Below are positions 46,242-55,052 of a DNA stretch of 64,000 bases, one piece after another (position 1 is the stretch's first letter; each line of letters opens with the position of its first letter). The stretch comes from an uncultured Bacilli bacterium (GTDB lineage: Bacteria; Bacillota_I; Bacilli_A; RF39; UBA660): assembly GCA_910576795.1 (NCBI GenBank), contig CAJTIX010000003.1, positions 1-64,000 on the forward strand, written 5' to 3'. The notes below the pieces were generated by a model. The model ran no database searches and had not been told where the DNA came from. It was given only the letters and a program-made list of their open reading frames with translations. Made by a program: the position numbers and the translations under genes.

Positions 46242-47594
46242 TTATTTAATTTGTTCGATAATTTTATTGATTGAAAGTTCTAATTCTGGATTGGATTTAA
46301 TCTGTGTTTTAATTTTATCTACAGAATGCATAACAGTGGTATGATCTTTTCCACCAAATTCAATTCCAATTTTAGGAAGGGACTCTTCTAAAAAGGTCCT
46401 ACATATGTACATAGCTACTTGTCTTGGAACCGCGATAGAAGCAGATCGCCTTTTACTTTTGAGTTCTTCTACCGTTATATTGTAATGATTTGCGACCAAT
46501 TGTTGCACTTGATCTATTTTATTTTTTGATATGATACTTTTTACAAAATAATCTTTTAAAGCTTCAATTGCCAAATCTAAAGTGATATCACTACCGTTCA
46601 TCATAGTCGCATAAGCAACCACTCTTGTAATGGCACCCTCTAATTTCCTAATATCACTCGTACAATTACTTGCAATATATTCTTTTACCTCTTGTGGAAA
46701 ATTGCTCGCAAGCATATGCCCTTCTATTTTATTATCAATAATATTCATTCTTAAATTAAAGTCTGGTTGAAGGATATTAATTGTAAGTCCCCAGTTAAAT
46801 CGGGTTCTTAATCTGTCTTCCAATAATTTTAAATCATCAGGAGACCGATCAGAAGAAATAATGATTTGTTTATTATTTCCATATAAGTCATTAAATGTAT
46901 TAAAGAATTCTTGTTGTGTTTGATTGGCATTTCCAAGATATTGAATATCATCAATAATTAAGACGTCAATATTACGATATTTTCTTTTAAAGATCTCAAC
47001 ATTGTCAAAATTATTCCCATCTTTATTTTTTTTATTAATGCCAATAAAATCTGATACGAATTTTTCACTGGTCACGTATAATACCGTTTTTTTACTATTT
47101 TTTATAATATAATTTCCAATCGCGTGCATTAAATGGGTTTTTCCCAGTCCACTATTTCCATATATAAATAATGGATTATACATATACCCTGGATTTTCCG
47201 CCACTGCTAGAGCCGTCGCTTGTGCAAATTTATTACTCTCTCCTACAATAAAATTATCGAATGTGTATAATGAATTCAAATTGGTTTCAAAATTTGTATT
47301 TGCAGGAACTCCAATTTCATCGGTGTTAATTTCTACATTAAAATCTACTTCTTCTTTTGTATAGTACTCAAATTTAAAATTCGTACCTGAAATTTCTGAA
47401 AAAAGATCTTGAATCATTTCATTATAATTTTCTTTCAAGTTTTTTTTATGAATGTGCATCGGAACAATTACTTTCGCTGTATTGTCTTGTAATTCATGTA
47501 ATTCCGTTTCCGAAAACCAAGTTTCATAAGCAATGGGAGAAAGTTCTTCTTTCATTTTATCCAAAAAAGAGTTCCAAAGTTTTTTGGTATCCAA
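46242..47594 (-). CDS. dnaA: Chromosomal replication initiator DnaA
   Basis: The 450-residue initiator has domain I (LWNSFLDKMKEELSPIAYETWF), AAA+ domain III with Walker A YGNSGLGKTHLM and Walker B VLIDDIQYL, and domain IV with the DnaA-box-binding FGGKDHTTVMHSVDKI. The start is TTG (47592-47594) with GGAGGTGTAAGAT upstream, since no ATG fits the conserved N-terminus. On the minus strand TTGACA (47664-47669), 17 bases and TATCAA (47641-47646) may be its promoter, which lies among DnaA boxes. Confidence 0.98.
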   Translation of the reverse strand: MDTKKLWNSFLDKMKEELSPIAYETWFSETELHELQDNTAKVIVPMHIHKKNLKENYNEMIQDLFSEISGTNFKFEYYTKEEVDFNVEINTDEIGVPANTNFETNLNSLYTFDNFIVGESNKFAQATALAVAENPGYMYNPLFIYGNSGLGKTHLMHAIGNYIIKNSKKTVLYVTSEKFVSDFIGINKKNKDGNNFDNVEIFKRKYRNIDVLIIDDIQYLGNANQTQQEFFNTFNDLYGNNKQIIISSDRSPDDLKLLEDRLRTRFNWGLTINILQPDFNLRMNIIDNKIEGHMLASNFPQEVKEYIASNCTSDIRKLEGAITRVVAYATMMNGSDITLDLAIEALKDYFVKSIISKNKIDQVQQLVANHYNITVEELKSKRRSASIAVPRQVAMYICRTFLEESLPKIGIEFGGKDHTTVMHSVDKIKTQIKSNPELELSINKIIEQIK

Positions 47595-47599
47595 ATCTT

Positions 47600-47935
47600 A
47601 CACCTCCATCCCTGATTTGATACCTATATTGTACATTATATTGATAGAAAATAAAAGAAAAATTGTCAAAAATTGTGGAAAAATAATAAATCACATAGTT
47701 ATCCACATATAAAATAATTTAAATATATGAAAGATTGCAGTTTATCCACTAAAATGTGGAAAATTTTATAAATAATATATGGCTAGGTGTATTTATTATT
47801 CACAATTTTGTGGAAAAAGTAAAAAATAATGATAATTAAATAGAAATTGATGTGCATAATTGTGTGTAATATGGAATAAGGTAGAAATAGTGGATGTGGA
47901 AAATGTTTATAAGAAAAAAATGTTAGAAAATATTT
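47600..47935. other. oriC: oriC: DnaA-box cluster between dnaA and rpmH
   Basis: This ~400-base gap has no ORF. DnaA-box-like sequences are at 47674 (rc TTTTCCACA), 47699 (TTATCCACA, perfect), 47742 (TTATCCACT), 47755 (rc TTTTCCACA), 47796 (TTATTCACA), 47809 (rc TTTTCCACA) and 47895 (rc TTTTCCACA). A/T-only stretches lie between and to the right of the boxes and could be the unwinding element. Genes on both sides diverge from here, as expected at the origin. Confidence 0.88.
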
Positions 47936-47962
47936 GACAAATCAACCAAATGTATATATAAT
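47934..47962 (+). promoter_or_regulatory. Consensus promoter of rpmH
   Basis: A perfect TTGACA (47934-47939), a 17-base spacer and a perfect TATAAT (47957-47962), 43 bases before the rpmH start. Confidence 0.9.
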
Positions 47963-48005
47963 GTTAAAAGCAAAGCAAAAATTTTAGCACAGGAGGTGTA
48001 TATAA

Positions 48006-48128
48006 ATGAAGAGAACTTATCAACCAAATAATCGAAAAAGAAGTAAAAAGCAAGGTTTCTTAGCTCGTATGAAAACGAATATTATCAATAATAGAAGAAG
48101 AAAAGGACGTAAAGTTTTATCACATTAA
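48006..48128 (+). CDS. rpmH: 50S ribosomal protein bL34 (short)
   Basis: The first gene right of oriC encodes a 40-residue L34: [20 protein letters not shown], then [20 protein letters not shown]. The usual L34 has 44-45 residues with a TKNGRKVLARRR middle; here about four residues are missing from that stretch while both ends are intact. It binds 23S rRNA. A GGAGGTG ribosome site and a consensus promoter precede it, and a terminator follows before rnpA. Confidence 0.95.
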   Translation: MKRTYQPNNRKRSKKQGFLARMKTNIINNRRRKGRKVLSH

Positions 48129-48133
48129 TAATC

Positions 48134-48163
48134 AACCACTGCGAAATAACAGTGGTTTTTTAT
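48134..48163 (+). terminator. Terminator between rpmH and rnpA
   Basis: AACCACTG / CAGTGGTT with an eight-base loop and a T-run. As rnpA follows closely, it may be a partial attenuator that lowers rnpA relative to rpmH. Confidence 0.8.
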
Positions 48164-48180
48164 ATAAGGAGTGTAATCCA

Positions 48181-48531
48181 ATGAAAAAAATAAATATTAT
48201 TAAAGAAAACGAAACTTATAATAGAATGATTCAAAAAATCAAACCATATAAATATAAAGATTACTTAATATATATAGAAAGAAATCAATCTCCAGTTTAC
48301 CAATTTGGTTTCTCTGTTGGAAAAAAAGTGGGAAATGCCGTTACACGAAATAAAATAAAAAGGCAGTTAAAAAATATAATTGACCAAAAAAGCTATCAAA
48401 ATCACTTTTATTGTATTATAATGGTAAGGAAGAGTATTTTAGAAAAACCATATAGCGAAATGGAAACAGATCTATTATATGCCTTTTCTAAATTAAATAT
48501 TATAAAGGAGAATCCAGATGAAAAAAAATAA
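48181..48531 (+). CDS. rnpA: Ribonuclease P protein component
   Basis: RnpA binds the RNase P RNA and helps mature tRNA 5' ends. The 116-residue protein has the conserved helix AVTRNKIKRQLKNII (about residues 56-70) and FGFSVGKKVGNA upstream. A TAAGGAG ribosome site precedes the ATG. It overlaps yidC by 14 bases. Confidence 0.96.
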   Translation: MKKINIIKENETYNRMIQKIKPYKYKDYLIYIERNQSPVYQFGFSVGKKVGNAVTRNKIKRQLKNIIDQKSYQNHFYCIIMVRKSILEKPYSEMETDLLYAFSKLNIIKENPDEKK

Positions 48532-49468
48532 AATTTTAAAAGTACTTATTATTTTTGTATTAGTATTTAGCTTAACCGGATGTACTAAATATTTAAAACA
48601 AGATGGTAAAACAGTACGGAATGAATCCACTGGTCAAAATTTAACTAAAAATATTTTATGTCAACCAGAAGGAGAAACTTTAAAATTATATGAAAAATAT
48701 AATGAAGAAGTCGAAAAAGAGAATCAAGTTAAATTAGAAACTCTACCAAAATGCCAGAGTTTAAAAATCACAGAAGGAAAATATGAAGGAATTTGGACAT
48801 CGATTTTCGTAAAACCACTTGCTTGGTTTATTATTCAAATTGGAAAATTGGTCAATAGTTATGGACTTGCTTTAATTTTAGCAACCATCATTATAAGAGC
48901 CGTTGTTTGGCCATTTACAAAAAAAACAGCTTTACAATCTGAAAATTTAAAAAAAGCTCAACCAGAACTGAATAAAATCGAAGCAAAATATAAAAATCGT
49001 CAAGATCAAGAAGCAATGATGCAAAAATCTCAGGAAATGATGATGGTATATAAAAAATATAACATCAATCCATTATCTGGTTGTCTATTCTCATTTATTC
49101 AAATTCCACTTTTCTTCGCATTCTATGAAGCAATCAGTAGGATTCCTGCAATTTTTGAAGAAACATTCTTAGGATTTCAATTAGGAACTAGCCCAGCTAT
49201 TGCAGCTTTCCAACATGGGAAATATTATTATTTAATCTTTATCGTTGTCATCGCATTAGCAACTTATTATTCATTCAAATTGAATAGTGGTGCTTCCATG
49301 GGAAAAGATCAAGAAAAACAAATGAAAACAATGACCAATGTCATGGTAGTCATCATGACAATTACGGCTTTCTCTATTTCTTCTGGAATTGCCATTTACT
49401 GGGTAACCTCAAATGTATTTACAATTGTCCAAAACCTATTGGTAAAGCGAGGTAAAAAGAATGTTTAA
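48518..49468 (+). CDS. yidC: Membrane protein insertase YidC (lipoprotein type)
   Basis: The 316-residue insertase has a lipoprotein signal with lipobox LTGC (Cys22), then five membrane segments. Conserved YidC parts include YGLALILATIIIRAVVWPFT with the positively charged groove residue, the coiled cytoplasmic loop with MMMVYKKYNINPLSGCLFSFIQIPLFFAFYEAI, and the C-terminal SSGIAIYWVTSNVFTIVQ. It inserts membrane proteins after synthesis or with SecYEG. Order rnpA-yidC-jag is standard. Confidence 0.97.
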   Translation: MKKNKILKVLIIFVLVFSLTGCTKYLKQDGKTVRNESTGQNLTKNILCQPEGETLKLYEKYNEEVEKENQVKLETLPKCQSLKITEGKYEGIWTSIFVKPLAWFIIQIGKLVNSYGLALILATIIIRAVVWPFTKKTALQSENLKKAQPELNKIEAKYKNRQDQEAMMQKSQEMMMVYKKYNINPLSGCLFSFIQIPLFFAFYEAISRIPAIFEETFLGFQLGTSPAIAAFQHGKYYYLIFIVVIALATYYSFKLNSGASMGKDQEKQMKTMTNVMVVIMTITAFSISSGIAIYWVTSNVFTIVQNLLVKRGKKNV

Positions 49469-50075
49469 TATCACAAAGTATGAAGCCAAAACCAAAGAGG
49501 AAGCATTAGAAAAATGTTTGAATGAATTGAATTGTAGGCAAGAAGATTTATTCTTAAGGTCAGAATTTATAGAAGGAAAATTATTCAAAGGTTCAAAATA
49601 TATTGTATATGCATTAAAAAAACAAGAAATATTGGATTTTATCAAAAATTATATTTATCAATTTGCAAAATTAATTCATATCGATATTGAATGTGAAATT
49701 TTACTACAAGGAGATACTTATCAAGTAACATTGGTATCAGATCAAAATGCAATTTTAATTGGAAAAGAAGGAAGAACATTGAATTCTCTTCAATTATTAA
49801 TCAAACAAGCAATTAGAAAAGAAACACAATTGAATTTAAAATTAAACATTGATGCCTCTAATTATAAAGTGAAAAAATTAAAAGGCATTGAAAGACAAAT
49901 TAAAATGATTGCGAAAGAAGTATTAGATAGTAAAATAGATGTTTCTTTAGACCCAATGAATTCATATGAAAGAAGACTTGTCCATTCCTTAATTGGAGAA
50001 TATGAACATCTTACAACGGAAAGTATTGGAGAAGGAAAAGAAAGACACATTATTATAAAATATGTAGAAGAGTAA
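49461..50075 (+). CDS. jag: RNA-binding protein Jag/KhpB
   Basis: A 204-residue protein with the N-terminal Jag domain (about 1-50: KYEAKTKEEALEKCLNEL), a KH-like domain (about 70-130) containing ILIGKEGRTLNSLQLL, and a C-terminal R3H domain (SYERRLVHSLIGEY...ERHIIIKY). KhpB with KhpA binds RNA and affects cell elongation. The ATG overlaps the yidC end by 8 bases. A terminator follows. Confidence 0.96.
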   Translation: MFNITKYEAKTKEEALEKCLNELNCRQEDLFLRSEFIEGKLFKGSKYIVYALKKQEILDFIKNYIYQFAKLIHIDIECEILLQGDTYQVTLVSDQNAILIGKEGRTLNSLQLLIKQAIRKETQLNLKLNIDASNYKVKKLKGIERQIKMIAKEVLDSKIDVSLDPMNSYERRLVHSLIGEYEHLTTESIGEGKERHIIIKYVEE

Positions 50076-50090
50076 AAAAACTCTTTTTTG
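50067..50090 (+). terminator. Terminator of rnpA-yidC-jag
   Basis: AAGAGT / ACTCTT with a short A loop and six T's, starting within the last codons of jag. Confidence 0.75.
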
Positions 50091-50115
50091 CATATGATAA
50101 ATTAGATATAATGAT

Positions 50116-50144
50116 TTGACTATTGAAAAATTATTTTGTAAACT
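50116..50144 (+). promoter_or_regulatory. Promoter before the HD-domain gene
   Basis: TTGACT (50116-50121), a 17-base spacer and TAAACT (50139-50144), 25 bases before the preferred start codon. Confidence 0.6.
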
Positions 50145-50169
50145 TATATAGGAAATGGGGAATATTGAT

Positions 50170-50673
50170 ATGTCATGCGATTACAAAGAAGAATATTATC
50201 AAATTGTAAAAGAAATATTAAGCCACGAAGAATTTCAAAAGCGAAAAACATATAAACATCATGGTGATATTACTGTTTATGAGCATTCATTAAAAGTATC
50301 AAAACTGGCATATGTAATCGCACGCAGATTAAATAAAGATTATAAAAGTGCAGCCATTGGTGGCTTATTACATGATTTTTATGATAAACCATGGCAAGAA
50401 GATACAAGTAAAAAACCCTTTTTTCAAAAACATGGATTTGTCCATGCAAAACAAGCAATGATCAATGCAAATAAATATTTTCCAGAATTAATGAATGAGA
50501 AAATAAACAATATTATTGTAAGACATATGTTTCCACTGAATAAAATTCCTCCAAAATACATAGAAAGTTGGATTGTATCATTTGCAGATAAATATGTTTC
50601 GTTCGAAGTATTTTTACAACCAACAAAATTACCATTGTTATTTGGTTTTCATAAAAAAGCAAAAGGAGAGTAG
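50170..50673 (+). CDS. HD domain phosphohydrolase
   Basis: The 167-residue single-domain protein has the HD metal site: YEHSLKVSKLAYVIARRL with the first His, GGLLHDFYDKPW (the HD pair) and a later FVHAKQA plus SFADK. HD proteins cleave phosphate esters, often in nucleotides; the substrate is unknown. The start at 50170 has GGGG nine bases upstream; an ATG five codons earlier is the alternative. It is the first gene of a unit with mnmE, separated by one base. In Bacillus jag is followed directly by mnmE. Confidence 0.85.
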   Translation: MSCDYKEEYYQIVKEILSHEEFQKRKTYKHHGDITVYEHSLKVSKLAYVIARRLNKDYKSAAIGGLLHDFYDKPWQEDTSKKPFFQKHGFVHAKQAMINANKYFPELMNEKINNIIVRHMFPLNKIPPKYIESWIVSFADKYVSFEVFLQPTKLPLLFGFHKKAKGE

Positions 50674-50674
50674 T

Positions 50675-52033
50675 ATGGAAGATACAATTGCCGCAATCGC
50701 AACCGCCTATGGAACAGGAGCAATATCCATTATAAGAGTAAGTGGTGAAGATGCTATTTTAAAAGTAAATGCAATATTTAATGGAAAAGATTTAGAAAAT
50801 GTAAGTACTCACACCATTCATTATGGTCATATTGTTGAAAATAATGAACTGATTGATGAAGTATTAGTTAGTGTTATGAAAAAACCAAAAACTTTTACAA
50901 TGGAAGATGTGGTTGAAATCAATTGTCATGGCGGAATGGCAACTACAAAAAAAGTATTGGAATTATTATTAAAAAATGGAATTCGATTGGCAGAACCAGG
51001 AGAATTTACAAAAAGAGCATTTTTGAATGGTAGAATTGATCTATTAGAAGCAGAAAGCGTAATGGATGTCATATCTGCTAAAACAGAAAGTACTAGAAAA
51101 ATCGCATTGAATCAATTAACAGGAAAGGTTTCTTCCTTGATTCATAACTTAAGAAAAAAAATAATAGAAATACTAGCAAATATAGAAGTAAATATTGATT
51201 ATCCAGAATATGAAGATATTGAAGAAATGACAATTGAAATGATGAAACCAAGAATAGATGAAATAGAAAAGGAAATTAGAAATATCTTAAAAGAAAGTGA
51301 AAATGGAAAACTATTAAAAGAGGGAATTAAAACATCTATAATAGGAAGACCAAATGTTGGAAAAAGTAGTTTATTAAATGCACTACTGGAAGAAGAAAAA
51401 GCAATTGTTACAGAAATCGAAGGAACAACAAGAGATACAGTAGAAGGAAGTATCGTCATAGATGGAATTCTACTCAATATAATCGATACAGCTGGTATTA
51501 GAGCAACAGAGGATCTTGTTGAAAAAATCGGTGTAGAAAAAAGTAGAAAATTAATAGAAGAGTCTGAACTTATATTATATGTACTCAATCAAAATCAATC
51601 TCTGAATAAAGAGGATATCGAAATTATCAATCAATTAAAACATAAAAATCATATATTGATTATAAATAAAACAGATTTACAATCCGTAATTGATGTAAGT
51701 TCATATGAAAAAGAACATCCTATAGTATATATGAGTACGCTTAAAAATGAAGGGATAGAAGAACTAAAAGAAAAAATCAAGGAAATTTTTCACTTGAATC
51801 AAATAGAAAACCAGGACTTTACTTATTTAACGAATGCACGAAGTATTGCAATTCTAAAAAATGTATTGGAAAGTATTGAAGAAATAAAAAATGGGATTGA
51901 ACAAAACCAACCCATTGATTTATTAGAAATTGATCTAAAAGAAGTATGGAATTTACTTGGTGAAATTATTGGTGAAACATATCAAGATGAATTAATTGAT
52001 CAGTTATTTAGTCAATTTTGTCTTGGAAAATAA
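50675..52033 (+). CDS. mnmE: tRNA modification GTPase MnmE
   Basis: With MnmG, MnmE makes the cmnm5 modification at U34 of several tRNAs. The 452-residue protein has the N-terminal THF-binding domain (MEDTIAAIATAYGTGAISIIRVSG), a helical middle, an inserted G domain with GRPNVGKSSLLNALL, DTAGIR and NKTD, and the C-terminal CLGK with the conserved Cys. An AAAGGAGAG site precedes the ATG at 50675; the longer open frame overlaps the HD gene. Confidence 0.98.
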   Translation: MEDTIAAIATAYGTGAISIIRVSGEDAILKVNAIFNGKDLENVSTHTIHYGHIVENNELIDEVLVSVMKKPKTFTMEDVVEINCHGGMATTKKVLELLLKNGIRLAEPGEFTKRAFLNGRIDLLEAESVMDVISAKTESTRKIALNQLTGKVSSLIHNLRKKIIEILANIEVNIDYPEYEDIEEMTIEMMKPRIDEIEKEIRNILKESENGKLLKEGIKTSIIGRPNVGKSSLLNALLEEEKAIVTEIEGTTRDTVEGSIVIDGILLNIIDTAGIRATEDLVEKIGVEKSRKLIEESELILYVLNQNQSLNKEDIEIINQLKHKNHILIINKTDLQSVIDVSSYEKEHPIVYMSTLKNEGIEELKEKIKEIFHLNQIENQDFTYLTNARSIAILKNVLESIEEIKNGIEQNQPIDLLEIDLKEVWNLLGEIIGETYQDELIDQLFSQFCLGK

Positions 52034-52040
52034 TAAAAAA

Positions 52041-52068
52041 TTGACAAAATAAAAATATTATGTATAAT
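52041..52068 (+). promoter_or_regulatory. Promoter of the 60-aa gene
   Basis: Perfect TTGACA (52041-52046) and TATAAT (52063-52068) with a 16-base spacer. Confidence 0.8.
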
Positions 52069-52094
52069 AGAGAATCAATTAAGGGGGAATACAA

Positions 52095-52277
52095 ATGACC
52101 GATATGGAATTCAGAGAAAAACAGAAAGAGTTTATGGAAAAACAGAGTTTAAAAAATATATTGATTGGATTATATGGATTAGATAGAACAGTAGTAGAAA
52201 ATTTAATAATAAATAGTAAATCCAATCCAGAAGATTCAAATGAAGTAGAAGCTAAAATAGAAAAAGTAAAGAAATAA
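52095..52277 (+). CDS. Small hypothetical protein (60 aa)
   Basis: A 60-residue, highly charged protein, mostly helical by composition: a Glu/Lys-rich N-terminal helix (MTDMEFREKQKEFMEKQSLK), a short hydrophobic middle (NILIGLYGLDRTVVENLII) and a charged tail. A consensus promoter, a strong AAGGGGG ribosome site and a terminator support it as a real gene. It sits between mnmE and mnmG. I do not recognise the family. Confidence 0.75.
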   Translation: MTDMEFREKQKEFMEKQSLKNILIGLYGLDRTVVENLIINSKSNPEDSNEVEAKIEKVKK

Positions 52278-52301
52278 GAAAGCCTATAATGGTTTTTTTT
52301 A
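52275..52301 (+). terminator. Terminator of the 60-aa gene
   Basis: AAAGCC / GGTTTT with a six-base loop (one G-U pair) and eight T's right after the stop codon. Confidence 0.65.
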
Positions 52302-52335
52302 TGCATTTCATTTGTTTTTAAATATATTTTATAAC

Positions 52336-52364
52336 TTGTTTGATCTATTATTTAATAGTATAAT
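52336..52364 (+). promoter_or_regulatory. Promoter of mnmG-rsmG
   Basis: TTGTTT (52336-52341), a 17-base spacer and TATAAT (52359-52364), 27 bases before the mnmG start. Confidence 0.65.
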
Positions 52365-52391
52365 AAAAAAAGCAAAAAAGAGGTGTTATGT

Positions 52392-54272
52392 ATGCAATAT
52401 GATATTATTGTAGTAGGTGGAGGTCATGCTGGTTGTGAAGCTTGTTTAGCTTCTGCTCGTATGGGAAATAATACATTATTAATCACAGGGAATATAAAAA
52501 ATATAGCGGATATGCCATGTAATCCATCAATTGGTGGAAGTGCAAAAGGAATAGTTGTAAGAGAAATTGATGCGCTAGGTGGAGAAATGGGGAAAAATGC
52601 CGATAAATCCCAAATTCAAATAAAAATGTTAAATTATAAAAAAGGACCAGCCATTCAAGCTTTACGTGCACAAGCAGATAAAATAACTTATCCACAAGAG
52701 ATGTGGAAAACTATGTGTAATACACAAAATTTGACAATTCAAGAAGGTATGGTAGAAGGATTAATTGTGGAAAATGGGAAAATTCTGGGGATAACTTTAG
52801 AAGATGGGACAGAAATAAACGCAAAAGCAGTGATCCTTACAACAGGAACTTATATGAAAGCCGATATTTTAGTTGGAGATACGAGGCATCGAGAAGGTCC
52901 TCATGGAGAGAAACCATGTAATTACCTTAGTGAAAACTTAGAACAACTAGGATTTCAAATTAAAAGATTAAAAACGGGAACACCTCAAAGAATTGATAAA
53001 AATTCAATTGATTTTAGTAAGACAAAAATAGAATATGGAGATAGTGTATATAGGACATTTAGTTTTGACAATGAACCAAACTATAAAATCGAAAACCAAG
53101 TTCCATGTCATCTAATATATACCAATGAAAAAACACACCAAATTATAAAAGAAAATTTGAACAAATCGAGTATGTATGGTGGATTAGATGATATCAAAGG
53201 AATTGGTCCAAGATATTGTCCTTCAATTGAAGATAAAGTAGTTCGCTTTCATGAAAAAGAACGTCATCAATTATTTTTAGAACCAGAAAGTTTATATTAT
53301 GATGATATATATATTCAAGGATTTTCTACTAGTATGCCGCATGATATTCAAGAACTTATGGTCCATAGTTTAGAAGGTTTAGAAAATGCAAAAATATTAA
53401 AATATGCTTACGCGATTGAATATGATGCGATTTACCCTACACAACTCAAACAAACATTAGAAACGAAATTAGTCGAAAATCTATATACAGCAGGACAAAT
53501 CAATGGAACCAGTGGTTATGAAGAGGCAGCTTGCCAAGGATTACTTGCAGGAATCAATGCATCGCTCAAAATCAATGGAAAAGAACCACTTATTTTAAAA
53601 AGAGATGATGCTTACATTGGTGTCTTAATTGATGATTTGGTTACAAAAGGAATTAGAGATCCTTATAGATTATTGACATCAAGAGCGGAATATCGGTTAT
53701 TATTAAGACATGATAATGCCGATTTAAGATTAAGAGAATATGGATACCAAGTAGGTCTAATTTCAGAAGAACAACACAATCGACTCATCGATAAAAAACA
53801 AAAAATTGAAGAATTAAAACAATACTTGATGGAACGAAAAATAACACCTACAACAGAAACAAACGAATATTTATCCTCGATTCCAACCGCAATGCTTCAA
53901 GATGGAATTACATTATATCAACTATTAAAACGACCAGAAATAAAGATGGAACATATCGAACATTTTTATGAAATTCCATATTCAGAAGAAATTAAAGAAC
54001 AAGTTGTTATATTTATAAAATATGAAGGATATATTGTAAAAGCACAAAAAGAAGCGGAAAAAATGAAACGATTAGAAGATAAAAAAATACCAGACAATAT
54101 TGATTATGATAAAATTCCAAATATCGCATCAGAGGCACGACAAAAATTAAAAGAGGTCAATCCAACGTCAATTGGACAAGCACTCCGCATTAGTGGTGTG
54201 AATCCAGCTGATATTTCTATTTTAATGGTATATTTAAAAAAGGAGAATAGTCATGTCAATAGAGGAATTTAA
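52392..54272 (+). CDS. mnmG: tRNA uridine-5-carboxymethylaminomethyl modification protein MnmG
   Basis: MnmG (GidA) is the FAD partner of MnmE. The 626-residue protein has the N-terminal dinucleotide-binding VGGGHAGCEACLASARMG, CNPSIGGSAKG, GLDDIKGIGPRYCPSIEDK and TAGQINGTSGYEEAACQGLLAGIN. The C-terminal helical domain binds MnmE. The ATG at 52392 follows GAGGTG; a GTG three codons earlier is possible but too close to that site. It overlaps rsmG by 20 bases. Confidence 0.98.
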   Translation: MQYDIIVVGGGHAGCEACLASARMGNNTLLITGNIKNIADMPCNPSIGGSAKGIVVREIDALGGEMGKNADKSQIQIKMLNYKKGPAIQALRAQADKITYPQEMWKTMCNTQNLTIQEGMVEGLIVENGKILGITLEDGTEINAKAVILTTGTYMKADILVGDTRHREGPHGEKPCNYLSENLEQLGFQIKRLKTGTPQRIDKNSIDFSKTKIEYGDSVYRTFSFDNEPNYKIENQVPCHLIYTNEKTHQIIKENLNKSSMYGGLDDIKGIGPRYCPSIEDKVVRFHEKERHQLFLEPESLYYDDIYIQGFSTSMPHDIQELMVHSLEGLENAKILKYAYAIEYDAIYPTQLKQTLETKLVENLYTAGQINGTSGYEEAACQGLLAGINASLKINGKEPLILKRDDAYIGVLIDDLVTKGIRDPYRLLTSRAEYRLLLRHDNADLRLREYGYQVGLISEEQHNRLIDKKQKIEELKQYLMERKITPTTETNEYLSSIPTAMLQDGITLYQLLKRPEIKMEHIEHFYEIPYSEEIKEQVVIFIKYEGYIVKAQKEAEKMKRLEDKKIPDNIDYDKIPNIASEARQKLKEVNPTSIGQALRISGVNPADISILMVYLKKENSHVNRGI

Positions 54273-54957
54273 AAAAGAACTAGATCAGTTAGAGATTTCA
54301 TATACAGACAAACAATTGAATCAATTAGAACAATATTATCAATTATTAATGGAATGGAACCAGAAAATCAATTTAACTGCAATTACCAAAAAAGAAGAAG
54401 TGTATTTAAAACATTTTTATGATAGTTTAACATTATCAAAAATTATAAATTTAAAAGAACAAGAAACATTATGCGATATTGGAACAGGAGCAGGTTTCCC
54501 TGGAATTGTAATCAAAATATTTTTTCCACATTTAAAAATTACATTAGTGGATTCACTTCAAAAACGAACAAATTTCTTAAAAAATATAATCTCCTCTCTT
54601 CAACTAGAAAAAATTGAAGTTTGTAATGCACGTGCAGAGGAATATGCTTTAGAAAATAGAGAAAAGTTTGATATCGTAACAGCACGTGCGGTCGCACATT
54701 TACGAATTTTATTAGAGTATGGAGTTCCGATGGTAAAGGTTCATAAATATTTTGTTGCAATGAAGGGAAATATAAACGATGAGTTAAAAGAAAGTGAAAC
54801 AACAATAGATCAATTAGATTGTGAAAAACAGAATGTAATTTCTTTTACCCTCCCCTATGATGCAGGAAATCGGACCTTAATACTATTTCAAAAACAGAAA
54901 AAAACAAACCAATTATTTCCCAGAAAATATAGTGAAATGAAGAAAAAGAGTTTATAA
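54253..54957 (+). CDS. rsmG: 16S rRNA (guanine527-N7)-methyltransferase RsmG
   Basis: RsmG (GidB) methylates G527 in 16S rRNA. The 234-residue protein has NQKINLTAI, the SAM motif CDIGTGAGFPGIVIKI (about residues 76-91) and ARAVAHLRILLEYG. An AAGGAG site inside mnmG precedes its ATG. Its 3' end and the gap to noc contain three ATTTCCC-type sites resembling the left half of the Noc-binding palindrome. Confidence 0.97.
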   Translation: MSIEEFKKELDQLEISYTDKQLNQLEQYYQLLMEWNQKINLTAITKKEEVYLKHFYDSLTLSKIINLKEQETLCDIGTGAGFPGIVIKIFFPHLKITLVDSLQKRTNFLKNIISSLQLEKIEVCNARAEEYALENREKFDIVTARAVAHLRILLEYGVPMVKVHKYFVAMKGNINDELKESETTIDQLDCEKQNVISFTLPYDAGNRTLILFQKQKKTNQLFPRKYSEMKKKSL

Positions 54958-54967
54958 ATCTCTTTTT

Positions 54968-55008
54968 TTGCTATATTTCCCAAAAAAAGATTGCTATATT
55001 TCCCAAAA
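54968..55008 (+). repeat. Tandem 18-bp repeat upstream of noc
   Basis: TTGCTATATTTCCCAAAA occurs at 54968-54985 and again at 54991-55008, 23 bases apart, i.e. on about the same face of the helix. Each contains ATTTCCC, the left half of the Noc-binding palindrome. Confidence 0.85.
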
Positions 55009-55019
55009 TATAGTATGAT
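54991..55019 (+). promoter_or_regulatory. Promoter of noc with an embedded Noc-site-like operator
   Basis: TTGCTA (54991-54996), 17 bases and TATGAT (55014-55019). The spacer holds ATTTCCCAAAAT, placed so that a bound protein would block RNA polymerase. Confidence 0.6.
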
Positions 55020-55052
55020 GTTATAGATAGAATAAGGAAGGGGTATCGTAAT

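Noticed and set aside
54914..55008. Calling the ATTTCCC repeats true Noc-binding sites
   Set aside because: They lack the GGGAAAT half, so they are reported only as NBS-like operators.
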